From NCBI GenBank assembly GCA_964444665.1, contig CAYUIE010000005.1, positions 1-64,000 of the forward strand: a stretch of 64,000 bases of DNA, given 5' to 3'. The position numbers were made by a program, and so were the translations under genes. Numbering within the stretch: the first letter of the stretch is position 1; the number at the start of each line of letters is the position of its first letter. Source of the DNA: CAYZTY01 sp964444665. Its GTDB lineage: Bacteria; Planctomycetota; Phycisphaerae; Sedimentisphaerales; CAYZTY01. A model generated the notes under the pieces. It was not told the DNA's origin. It ran no database searches and worked only from the letters and a program-made list of their open reading frames with translations. Positions 51,034 to 57,646 of the stretch are shown here, piece by piece.

Positions 51034-52007
51034 ACTATACCCGCCATTTCACATAATTCTTCCTTTGTAAGCCATTTGTTGTTGCCACTGCTCGTATATC
51101 TGAAGCTGCCGTCCAGAGATTGACCTCCTTTACAATTTTCTCTTTTCCACCAGAAATGCTCAGGTTCAATAACAAAAAAGCCGTCAAATTCAACACTATG
51201 CCTTGCTTCGTCTTCTGTAAGAAGGCATTCGTGTATTTTTTCTCCGGGCCTTATACCTACAAACTCGATCCCACATTCAGGCGCAATGGTCGCTGCCAAA
51301 TCCAACATCCTCATACTGGGAATCTTGGGAACGAATATTTCTCCTCCATACATAATGCTGACGCATTTTATTACAAAATTTACTCCTTGTTCTAAAGTCA
51401 GCCAAAAACGAGTCATCCTCTCATCTGTAATAGTAAGTGTGCCTTTTTTTCTCTGCTCTTTGAATAATGGAATGACGCTACCTCTTGAGCCCACTACATT
51501 CCCATATCTCGCACAACTCATTCGCGTCTGGCGCTTACTTCCCACGTAAGCATTAGCGGCGACAAACAGTTTCTCCATACACATTTTCGTGGCTCCGTAC
51601 AAGTTTACAGGATTAACCGCTTTGTCGGTGCTAATAGCCATAACCTTCTCTATATTGTGGTTGATTGCCGCCTCAATTACATTCTGAGCGCCGAGTATGT
51701 TGGTCTTTACAGCTTCAAATGGATTATATTCACAGGACGGAACCTGTTTTAGGGCGGCTGCGTGAACTACTATATCTGCCCCATCCATTGCTCGTTCCAA
51801 CCGCTCTTTATCCCTCACATCTCCGATAAAAAACCTCAATCGCTCGTGGTATTTGAACTTTTTACTCATTTCCCATTGTTTAAGCTCGTCGCGGCTGAAA
51901 ATTCTTATTGTCCTGGGATTATACATATCAAGCATTATCTCTGTGAATTTCTGACCGAATGAGCCTGTTCCGCCCGTCAGCAGGACGACTTTATTCTCCC
52001 AGTTCAT
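51030..52007 (-). CDS. pseB: UDP-GlcNAc 4,6-dehydratase (inverting) PseB
   Basis: 325 residues from ATG 52007; a GTG 12 bases upstream would add four residues. Rossmann loop VVLLTGGTGSFGQKF, catalytic region AISTDKAVNPVNLYGATKMCMEK with Asp-Lys and Tyr-x3-Lys, and the C-terminal signature GGEIFVPKIPSMRMLDLA of FlaA1/PseB enzymes. It dehydrates and inverts C5 of UDP-GlcNAc, the first step of pseudaminic acid synthesis. It is the first gene of the long minus-strand cluster. No strong ribosome site precedes it. Confidence 0.94.
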   Translation of the reverse strand: MNWENKVVLLTGGTGSFGQKFTEIMLDMYNPRTIRIFSRDELKQWEMSKKFKYHERLRFFIGDVRDKERLERAMDGADIVVHAAALKQVPSCEYNPFEAVKTNILGAQNVIEAAINHNIEKVMAISTDKAVNPVNLYGATKMCMEKLFVAANAYVGSKRQTRMSCARYGNVVGSRGSVIPLFKEQRKKGTLTITDERMTRFWLTLEQGVNFVIKCVSIMYGGEIFVPKIPSMRMLDLAATIAPECGIEFVGIRPGEKIHECLLTEDEARHSVEFDGFFVIEPEHFWWKRENCKGGQSLDGSFRYTSSGNNKWLTKEELCEMAGIV

Positions 52008-52424
52008 AATTTCACTCACTTCAAAAAATATATCTGAAATTGGTTACGTCTTAATGTAGTTTAAATCCAACAGGGAACTCAGTCTGTTTTTAACAGCGAT
52101 GTCCTCAAGAATGGTTCTGCGCAGACTCTGTCCCCGTCGGATGCAATTGTTTTCTGCTTGTATAGACTCTCTTCTCAGCTGGCAATTGAACCCCCCAAAG
52201 AGTATGTGATTCAAGGTTCAATAATCTTACTATCGAACAAATGGGGCATTTTTCTGGAAAAATAATTGATAAATCAAATAATAAACTGATATTGTAGGAC
52301 AATTAGAACAGAAAGTTGGTTAATACTGCCAATTTCGACTATATTTGCCAGTCCAAACAATCAATGATTTTCAGTTATTATATGCTGCAATTGGTTCTGC
52401 AGGAAAACCGAAGGTTGGCGTAAT
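52008..52424. other. Divergent intergenic region at the head of the glycan cluster
   Basis: This 417-base stretch separates pseB (minus) from a membrane-protein gene (plus) and must hold promoters for both. A TATAAT on the minus strand at 52382-52377 has only a weak -35 (TTCCTG, 17 bases away at 52405-52400). AT-rich tracts lie at 52258-52300. The longest minus-strand open frame (52105-52302) has no recognisable features. No repeat or RNA gene was seen. Confidence 0.4.
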
Positions 52425-53411
52425 ATGAGTATTAAAGAAAAGAAGTCAATCGCCCTGATAATGGGCTGGGCCGCAGTTATACTGATAACCATAGTTGCGT
52501 GCTTTTGGGCCTTTTGGGGGACAATAGAAAATTTTCATGAGGGCTGGTGGTATCCGAACCTCTTTGAGCGTATGGGTGTGATGTTCATACAATACTTAAG
52601 CTTCCCCATAGCCACAGTTTTAATTGGAATTATAGCCATACGCTGGCCGAAAATTGGAGGTGGATTATTGCTTGTTCTCAGCGCGTGGTTTATATGGGTG
52701 TTCATAGTCCCAAAATTACCGCACATGAACGCCAAGGCTCTGCTTAGCTGGTTTCCGATGGCGTGGCTTCCCGTTCTTGTAGGTATTCTTTTCCTGTTTG
52801 GTCGGCCTCAACCCAGAAAATGGGCCTATCTGGTCGTAGCTGGAACACCTTTACTTGTTTCTATTATCTGTGCAACTGAACCTGTCTATCGCATTTCAGG
52901 CAGAATCGATGATGGCAACAGAGGGATGCGACTAATCGAAGGCAACGGCCTCAAACTGGTTTGGGCACCGGCAGGACCCGGCTGGGTCAGAGAGCACAGC
53001 CAGGCGTGTTCGTGGCAAGAGGCACGTAGAAAATGCAGATTCCTAACAGAAGATGGGAAAAACCTCGCCCAGACGCCGCAAAACATCTGGCGGCTTCCCA
53101 CTGTGGAGGAAGCGGTAGGCTCGATGATGAGGCATGGCCGGAACTGCAAAGGTCGGTGGGACCCCGAACAAAAACGAGCTATGTATGAGGTCCGTCCCGA
53201 CAAAGAGTCACCACTTTGGGATATGAAATCCGGCATAATTTACTGGTGGACCGCTACGGAAGTTGATGAAGAACATAGCTTTTTTATAACTTATGATGGC
53301 AAAGTATATCCCCGAAAAAAGGGGATAAGAATGGGCAGCCGGGGCTTCAGGGCAATCCGAGAAGTTAATCCCGATGACAATGAGCTCTCGACAGATTCCA
53401 GCGGAAGCTAA
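52425..53411 (+). CDS. Membrane protein with a C-terminal DUF1566/Lcl-like domain
   Basis: 328 residues. Four to five hydrophobic segments fill the first 155 residues (IALIMGWAAVILITIVACFWAFW; YLSFPIATVLIGIIAI; LLLVLSAWFIWVFIV; WLPVLVGILFLFG; YLVVAGTPLLVSIIC). The soluble C-terminus has SWQEARRKCRFLTEDGKNLAQTPQNIWRLPTVEEAVGSMM, the DUF1566 (Lcl C-terminal) and formylglycine-enzyme-like pattern, ending GSRGFRAIRE. Related domains occur on surface or secreted proteins. Its start follows AAGG at a suitable spacing. Function is unknown. Confidence 0.6.
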   Translation: MSIKEKKSIALIMGWAAVILITIVACFWAFWGTIENFHEGWWYPNLFERMGVMFIQYLSFPIATVLIGIIAIRWPKIGGGLLLVLSAWFIWVFIVPKLPHMNAKALLSWFPMAWLPVLVGILFLFGRPQPRKWAYLVVAGTPLLVSIICATEPVYRISGRIDDGNRGMRLIEGNGLKLVWAPAGPGWVREHSQACSWQEARRKCRFLTEDGKNLAQTPQNIWRLPTVEEAVGSMMRHGRNCKGRWDPEQKRAMYEVRPDKESPLWDMKSGIIYWWTATEVDEEHSFFITYDGKVYPRKKGIRMGSRGFRAIREVNPDDNELSTDSSGS

Positions 53412-53460
53412 AGTGTAATTAAAACGGCGGCGAGACTGAGACCGACGGGGAAAACTTAAA

Positions 53461-53889
53461 ATGTCGGGTACAATGAACCTAAAATGCTGCTTTGGTCTGT
53501 TAAGCAGAATTGTCGTCTCTGTTATTTTCGCGGGTATTTTTTATACCGGCTGGCTGGCCGTTGCCATCCCAATACTTAAGTCAGGCCCGTTGTTTGCAAA
53601 GGCTCTTTGCTGGCTGTCAGCCCCTTTAGTAACCGGAGCGGGCTTTGCCGTGGGCATCGCGCTATTTGAGCTACTGCCCGGGGCGAGAAAAAGCAAACTT
53701 CGGGATATCGTGCTGTGGCCGATGGGTGGCTGTGTTATAGGCGCCGCCGTTGTCTTTTTCTTCGGCCCGATGCTGATTGTCTTTGCGATGTTCGGCCTGG
53801 GCGCGGTGGCTGTCCTGGCAAAAGAATTTGTCAGTATGAAAAAACATAAGAAAGGAATTGAAAGTACATCGTCGGAAAAAATTAATTAA
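53461..53889 (+). CDS. Small integral membrane protein
   Basis: 142 residues with four hydrophobic helices (about 9-38, 44-70, 83-105 and 102-118) and a Lys-rich tail KKHKKGIESTSSEK. No motif is recognised. It lies 49 bases after the DUF1566-like gene and 15 bases before the next small membrane protein, so the three are probably co-transcribed. Continuous hydrophobic pattern and position support a real gene. Confidence 0.55.
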   Translation: MSGTMNLKCCFGLLSRIVVSVIFAGIFYTGWLAVAIPILKSGPLFAKALCWLSAPLVTGAGFAVGIALFELLPGARKSKLRDIVLWPMGGCVIGAAVVFFFGPMLIVFAMFGLGAVAVLAKEFVSMKKHKKGIESTSSEKIN

Positions 53890-53904
53890 ATGGAGGTATT
53901 AAAA

Positions 53905-54180
53905 ATGACTAATGATGAGCTCAATAATTTATTAGATGCGGCAGCAGGTGTTTTTCTTCGATGCCTGTTGCTTTCCATCTGTGTATTATTGATTTGGTTT
54001 TTTTTCTTCGTGTTTGCAGCAGATTGGTCCTACAGCATTCATTCGAGGTGGTTCCGGATAGACAGGAGTAGTTTTGACACTACATGGTATTGCGGGATGG
54101 GGATTGTAAAACTTATTGCTTTTATGTTTTTCCTGTTCCCATACGTTTCTATCAAGTTAGTCTTGAAGAAGAAACAATAG
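53905..54180 (+). CDS. Small membrane protein
   Basis: 91 residues from ATG 53905, which has GGAGG at 53892-53897; the frame opens 15 bases earlier at an ATG too close to the ribosome site. Two hydrophobic helices (RCLLLSICVLLIWFFFFVFA and IVKLIAFMFFLFPYVSIKLV) enclose a short polar loop with Trp and Arg residues. No family is recognised. Confidence 0.5.
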   Translation: MTNDELNNLLDAAAGVFLRCLLLSICVLLIWFFFFVFAADWSYSIHSRWFRIDRSSFDTTWYCGMGIVKLIAFMFFLFPYVSIKLVLKKKQ

Positions 54181-54258
54181 CCGAAAAAACAAAAGACAGG
54201 AGTGGGTTGCTATTAGTGAATAGTGGTTGACCTACTGTTTAATTCGATGAGGAAAACT

Positions 54259-54468
54259 ATGAAAAGAAATACTGTGCTTAAAATTTTAAACCCGATTTTG
54301 TTAGTGCTGTTTATCAGCCAGGCGATTACGGGATTGTTTCACGGGAAAATATCGCATGAGACATTCGAGATTTTTCATGAGGGCGGCGGGAAAATCTTAA
54401 TCGGCCTTATTGTTCTGCACTTCATATTAAATTTCAACTGGGTGAAGGCTAATTACTTTCCAAAATAG
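54259..54468 (+). CDS. Small DUF4405-like membrane protein
   Basis: 69 residues from ATG 54259, 5 bases after a GAGGA ribosome site. Two helices (LNPILLVLFISQAITGLF; ILIGLIVLHFILNFNW) and several His residues (HGKISHETFEIFHEGGG, and VLHFIL) fit the DUF4405 pattern, a short relative of b-type cytochrome membrane subunits. Two His from different helices could bind heme, but this is inference. It lies after two other small membrane genes. Confidence 0.5.
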   Translation: MKRNTVLKILNPILLVLFISQAITGLFHGKISHETFEIFHEGGGKILIGLIVLHFILNFNWVKANYFPK

Positions 54469-54480
54469 CAGAATTGGAGA

Positions 54481-54517
54481 ATGGTAACTGGTTATTGATA
54501 ACTGGTTAAATAGTGAT
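54481..54517 (+). repeat. Degenerate direct repeat, copy 1
   Basis: ATGGTAACTGGT (54481-54492) and GGTTAAATAGTGAT (54504-54517) separated by 11 bases. The same two blocks with one change each occur at 55040-55095, on the far side of the cold-shock gene, in the same orientation. Confidence 0.5.
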
Positions 54518-54612
54518 CGATAGGATTAGGGGACCAGAAGGTCAGGAAGCAGTATATCAGAAGAACAGGAAATCTATAGAATAGAGAACTATTTGATTGG
54601 GCTTGTTGGATG

Positions 54613-54649
54613 TCAAAAAGAGATGGGCTCCGTGTGATGCGGAGCCCAT
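54613..54649 (-). terminator. Intrinsic terminator of the cold-shock gene
   Basis: ATGGGCTCCG (54623-54632) and CGGAGCCCAT (54640-54649) form a perfect 10-bp stem with a 7-base loop. On the minus strand it is followed by CTCTTTTTG, a U-run after the stem, 26 bases downstream of the cold-shock stop. This is the clearest intrinsic terminator in the window. Confidence 0.85.
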
Positions 54650-54674
54650 TGGCTTTTCGGTGTTGTATTCCGAA

Positions 54675-54878
54675 TTACTGAGGAATTACGTTGGTCGCAC
54701 AGGGGCCTTTTTTGCCTTGTCCGACCTCGAACTCCACGTTCTGACCTTCACGTAGACTGGCGTAGCCGGTCATCTTGATTTCCGAGTGATGAACAAACAA
54801 ATCATCACCACCATCTTCCGGAGTGATAAATCCAAAACCCTTTTTTCCATCAAACCATTTTACTGTACCTTTGCTCAC
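54675..54878 (-). CDS. csp: Cold-shock domain protein
   Basis: 67 residues from GTG 54878, 7 bases after AAAGGAG; the frame can be extended upstream but the GTG gives the normal N-terminus SKGTVKWFDGKKGFGFI. RNP1 is KGFGFI and RNP2 is DLFVHHS, both intact. Family members bind single-stranded RNA and DNA and melt structured mRNA. The gene stands alone, with its own terminator and a palindromic leader, consistent with the post-transcriptional control of cold-shock mRNAs. Confidence 0.95.
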   Translation of the reverse strand: MSKGTVKWFDGKKGFGFITPEDGGDDLFVHHSEIKMTGYASLREGQNVEFEVGQGKKGPCATNVIPQ

Positions 54879-54938
54879 GAGTTTGCTCCTTTGGCCAACT
54901 AAAAGGCCCTGAATGTCTCTCATATTTTCTATTTCTAA

Positions 54939-54971
54939 GAGTATATTCTTGAGAGACGCGAGAATATGCTC
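54939..54971 (-). promoter_or_regulatory. Leader palindrome upstream of the cold-shock gene
   Basis: GAGTATATTCT (54939-54949) and AGAATATGCTC (54961-54971) are inverted copies with one mismatch over 11 bases, 61-93 bases upstream of the GTG. It may be a 5'-UTR hairpin or an operator; no promoter is clear. Confidence 0.45.
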
Positions 54972-55039
54972 CTATCCGTAATTAGTGTATCAGAGAAATC
55001 AGGCGGGTGTAAATAGAAAATATATAAAAAATATAATAA

Positions 55040-55095
55040 ATGGTGACTGGTGAATCCGTCACAGGCGGACCAGTGGTAAGCGGTTAAATGGTGAT
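55040..55095 (+). repeat. Degenerate direct repeat, copy 2
   Basis: ATGGTGACTGGT (55040-55051) and GGTTAAATGGTGAT (55082-55095), separated by 30 bases, match the two blocks of the copy at 54481-54517. The inserted part contains TCCGTCACAGGCGGA. Both copies lie in otherwise AT-rich spacer DNA. Confidence 0.5.
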
Positions 55096-55179
55096 TGCCC
55101 TTTAGGTGGAATTCGCTAACTTATGCTCCGGCAAATAAATGTTTCTTTTCCGCAGAAGAAAGGTAAAATTAGGGCGATA

Positions 55180-56232
55180 ATGAGTGAGAATAAATTAAAA
55201 ACGGCGGTGCTGGGGCTGAGCGAAAAGGGCCGAGACCTGCTCGAAGCGGCCCGGCAGAGCGAGTATTATCAAGTGAAGGCAGTGGCCGATTCGGATGCGG
55301 AACTTGCACATAAGCTGGCCGGCAGATACGACTGCGAAAACTACAGTGATTATCGGCAATTGATTATCCAGAACCAGTTTGATGTTCTTTTGGTAGCTGC
55401 GCCAAGTCATACCTGCGCCGAGCACATCCAGGCGGCGATGAGGAAAAAGTTCAATGTGCTAAAACTTGCCCCGGCAGGACCGAATTTCGAACAGGCCGTT
55501 CAGCTTGTCAAGCTTGCAGAAAGTGAAAGAGTAAAATTCGGTGTTGTAAATTTGCGTCGTTTTGCCGACAGCTTTCGTGCGGCACAGGATTACATAAAGC
55601 AAAATAATTTAGAGCAGATTTACCTTGTAACGGCCTTTTGTGCATTTACGAAGCGCAGCAGCGAGAAATGGCACAGTGACCCTGAGCTTGCAGGCGGCGG
55701 AGTACTGCTGTATCCCTGTTATGAAATGGTTGACCGGATTATTGCTAATTTCTCCATCCCTCAACAAGTCTATTCGTTGAATCTTAATCAGGCTCCGGAC
55801 AAACTACAACGGTCCTTACTAACCGAGGAGGTGGCTGTCATAACGATGAAATTCAGTGACCAGCTAATAGGTAATCTCATTGCGAGTGAGGTTTTTGGGC
55901 CTTTCCGACAGGAATTGAGGATTTACGGCAAAAATGGCAGTTTGGCCGTTACTGACGAGATGATGATTGTATATGACCGGCTCGGTAAGGTGCTTGAAGA
56001 GTTCCATTACAAATATGATGGTGAAAAACTTACAATTCAATTGCTTGATAACTTTGCGGAGAGTATACTTTTGGGTGACAAAGTTCAGCCTTATTGCGGG
56101 GCCGTCGAGAATCTGCCGACAATGGCCCTTATCGAGGCGGCTTATCTGTCGGCCAGGACGGCTATGCCTGAAGAACCCGAAAGAGTTCTGCAAAGAGGAT
56201 ATCCGGCCCCAATAGGTATTTGGCCAACATAG
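55180..56232 (+). CDS. Gfo/Idh/MocA-family oxidoreductase-like protein
   Basis: 350 residues from ATG 55180 after AGGG; an ATG 57 bases upstream would add a poor N-terminus. The Rossmann part starts KTAVLGLSEKGRDLLEAARQ, with the glycine motif G-x-S-x-x-G, degenerate against the usual G-x-G-x-x-G. Where most members have EKP, this protein has KLAPAG (near residue 97), so the catalytic Lys environment is changed. LAGGGVLLYPCYEMVDRIIANF replaces the GGG-x-x-D-x-G-x-H block, with Tyr for His. Altered residues suggest a non-catalytic or divergent member. It stands alone between the cold-shock and zinc-ribbon genes. Confidence 0.7.
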   Translation: MSENKLKTAVLGLSEKGRDLLEAARQSEYYQVKAVADSDAELAHKLAGRYDCENYSDYRQLIIQNQFDVLLVAAPSHTCAEHIQAAMRKKFNVLKLAPAGPNFEQAVQLVKLAESERVKFGVVNLRRFADSFRAAQDYIKQNNLEQIYLVTAFCAFTKRSSEKWHSDPELAGGGVLLYPCYEMVDRIIANFSIPQQVYSLNLNQAPDKLQRSLLTEEVAVITMKFSDQLIGNLIASEVFGPFRQELRIYGKNGSLAVTDEMMIVYDRLGKVLEEFHYKYDGEKLTIQLLDNFAESILLGDKVQPYCGAVENLPTMALIEAAYLSARTAMPEEPERVLQRGYPAPIGIWPT

Positions 56233-56320
56233 TAGAATTTAGTTTCTTGACAAAAAAAGATGCATCTAATAATCTGTTGTTTGTATCATTAACTATGCTG
56301 TTTTATCTGGAGGTTAAATT

Positions 56321-56746
56321 ATGCAGGAAAAACAGCTGAAAGTCGCTCTACTTGTCAGTGTAGGAATAACGGTTCTTCTCGTGGCCGGGTTTGTCGTTGA
56401 ATCATTCAGTGGTTCAGGCAGTAGCGAAATTAGAAAAGTGGTCGGGGCCTCAGGAATTTGGATGCTTTGCGAAAATCCGGACTGTGAAGCCGCTTACGAG
56501 ATTACTCCGGAAGAATTTCGAGAGCTTGTTAGGGCAAAAGGCGTTATGTTAGGCCCGAAGGTAATGGAGCAGTTGGCTTTTGTTTGTAAGGAGTGTGGTC
56601 AGGAAACTGCTTACCGTGGTATGAAGTGCCAGAAATGTGGCGCGCTATTCATCCAAGAGACGGTTGCAGGAGACTACTCGGACCGATGCCCTGAATGTGG
56701 CTACAGCGCAATCGAAGAAATGGTAAAAAGTAGGAAAAAGAAGTAG
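56321..56746 (+). CDS. Membrane-anchored zinc-ribbon protein
   Basis: 141 residues. One N-terminal transmembrane helix (VALLVSVGITVLLVAGFVV) is followed by a soluble region with Cys pairs: CENPDC (about 50-55), CKEC, CQKC and CPEC. Four such pairs suit two zinc ribbons. The ATG has GGAGG 9 bases upstream (56311-56315). No known family is recalled. Many Planctomycetes-type genomes carry similar one-helix, Cys-rich proteins. Confidence 0.65.
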   Translation: MQEKQLKVALLVSVGITVLLVAGFVVESFSGSGSSEIRKVVGASGIWMLCENPDCEAAYEITPEEFRELVRAKGVMLGPKVMEQLAFVCKECGQETAYRGMKCQKCGALFIQETVAGDYSDRCPECGYSAIEEMVKSRKKK

Positions 56747-57284
56747 CATTGACTGCCTGAAATGTATCCGGCCGTGATGTCATCGAAGAGAATGACGCTT
56801 ATTTATGAAGCGTAATCTAAGGCCTTGGTAGAACGTATTTAATTCTACTTTTCCAAGATGTACCTGCAGTAATCATCGGCACCAATTCTTCCGCATGAGA
56901 TATTGAAATACTTCTGTTGAATCTGCTTAAGTATCTTCCCTATAATGTTTTCAGGGATAGAATGCATAAAAAGAATTACAGAAGTCGCTTTGTGTATTGC
57001 TCTTGAAGTATCCGCATAGTCTCGAGCATATTGCAATTATTATTACCAACCTTATCATATACACAAGGCGCGACAGGTATCCATCTTGCTACTCCCGTGG
57101 TGTACAATCGACCAATGACAATATCCCGGCGTTCAGGAAGTAATATAAATTCGCTCTGGCCTGCCCATTGCATATCTCGTAAACTAAGCTCGTAAAAGAC
57201 CCAAGCTCATGAGTATCTGGTTTGGCATCACAACGGTCTATCAATATTTTAACGGCCTGGGAACCTATTTATATTGGAATTTCT
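56747..57284. other. Spacer before the Rnf operon with one decayed gene
   Basis: A hairpin ACGCTT / AAGCGT (56795-56800 with 56808-56813) lies 49 bases after the zinc-ribbon gene, without a T-run. The rest of the region consists of a frameshifted minus-strand frame (annotated separately) and about 80 bases with no signal. Confidence 0.4.
56845..57206 (-). pseudogene. Frameshifted gene remnant of unknown family
   Basis: Two overlapping minus-strand frames seem to be one broken protein. From 57206 to about 57040 the frame reads AWVFYELSLRDMQWAGQSEF ... GRLYTTGVARWIPVAP, a well-formed protein-like sequence opening right after a stop codon. In the shifted frame from about 57035 to 56845 it continues RAIHKATSVILFMHSIPENIIGKIL ... 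DDYCRYILEK. The change of frame falls in an AATAATAATTGC stretch near 57040, prone to slippage. No initiator or ribosome site is present at the 5' side. The family is not recognised. Confidence 0.4.
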
Positions 57285-57313
57285 TTGCAAGCCAAATGAA
57301 TATATATTATATT
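57285..57313 (+). promoter_or_regulatory. Promoter candidate for the Rnf operon
   Basis: TTGCAA (57285-57290) and TATATT (57308-57313) are 17 bases apart. The start of transcription would fall near 57320, 23 bases before the first ATG. The -10 lies in an alternating T-A stretch, so its exact frame is uncertain. Confidence 0.45.
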
Positions 57314-57342
57314 CTGCGTTTTTCTTAGTGCGGTAAGAAATT

Positions 57343-57624
57343 ATGGCTGAAGAGCAGCTTTGCCAGAGTTGTAAACAGCGGCGTGATTGTAAGCAAATTT
57401 ACGCGCAGATGGGCAACGTGAAAGGGACCTCCGTTGCTTTAAGTGTGTTTTTGGCCTTTTTACTGCCGATTGTCGTTTTCATTACCGGCCTTGCAACCTC
57501 ACAAAGAATCTTTACTCCTCTGATACAAAACTCAACGGTTGCTACTTTAACCTCTATCATTTTTGCCTTGACTATAACTTTTTTCATAATTCTGGTTGTT
57601 CGAAGCACAATGACAAAAAGGTGA
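57343..57624 (+). CDS. Small Cys-containing membrane protein at the head of the Rnf operon
   Basis: 93 residues. The N-terminus has Cys7-x2-Cys10-x5-Cys16 (CQSCKQRRDC), then two transmembrane helices (about 29-50 and 64-87), and ends in TMTKR. It resembles RseC-like proteins in outline: a Cys-bearing cytoplasmic part plus two helices, next to rnf genes. RseC-type proteins help reduce SoxR together with the Rsx/Rnf complex. Here the helices and Cys spacing differ, and the identification is a guess. It lies 22 bases before rnfC on the same strand. Confidence 0.5.
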   Translation: MAEEQLCQSCKQRRDCKQIYAQMGNVKGTSVALSVFLAFLLPIVVFITGLATSQRIFTPLIQNSTVATLTSIIFALTITFFIILVVRSTMTKR

Positions 57625-57646
57625 TGCAGAAGAATTATTAGAGACT

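Noticed and set aside
52105..52302. 65-codon minus-strand open frame upstream of pseB
   Set aside because: No motif, no ribosome site and odd composition; spacer DNA is more likely.
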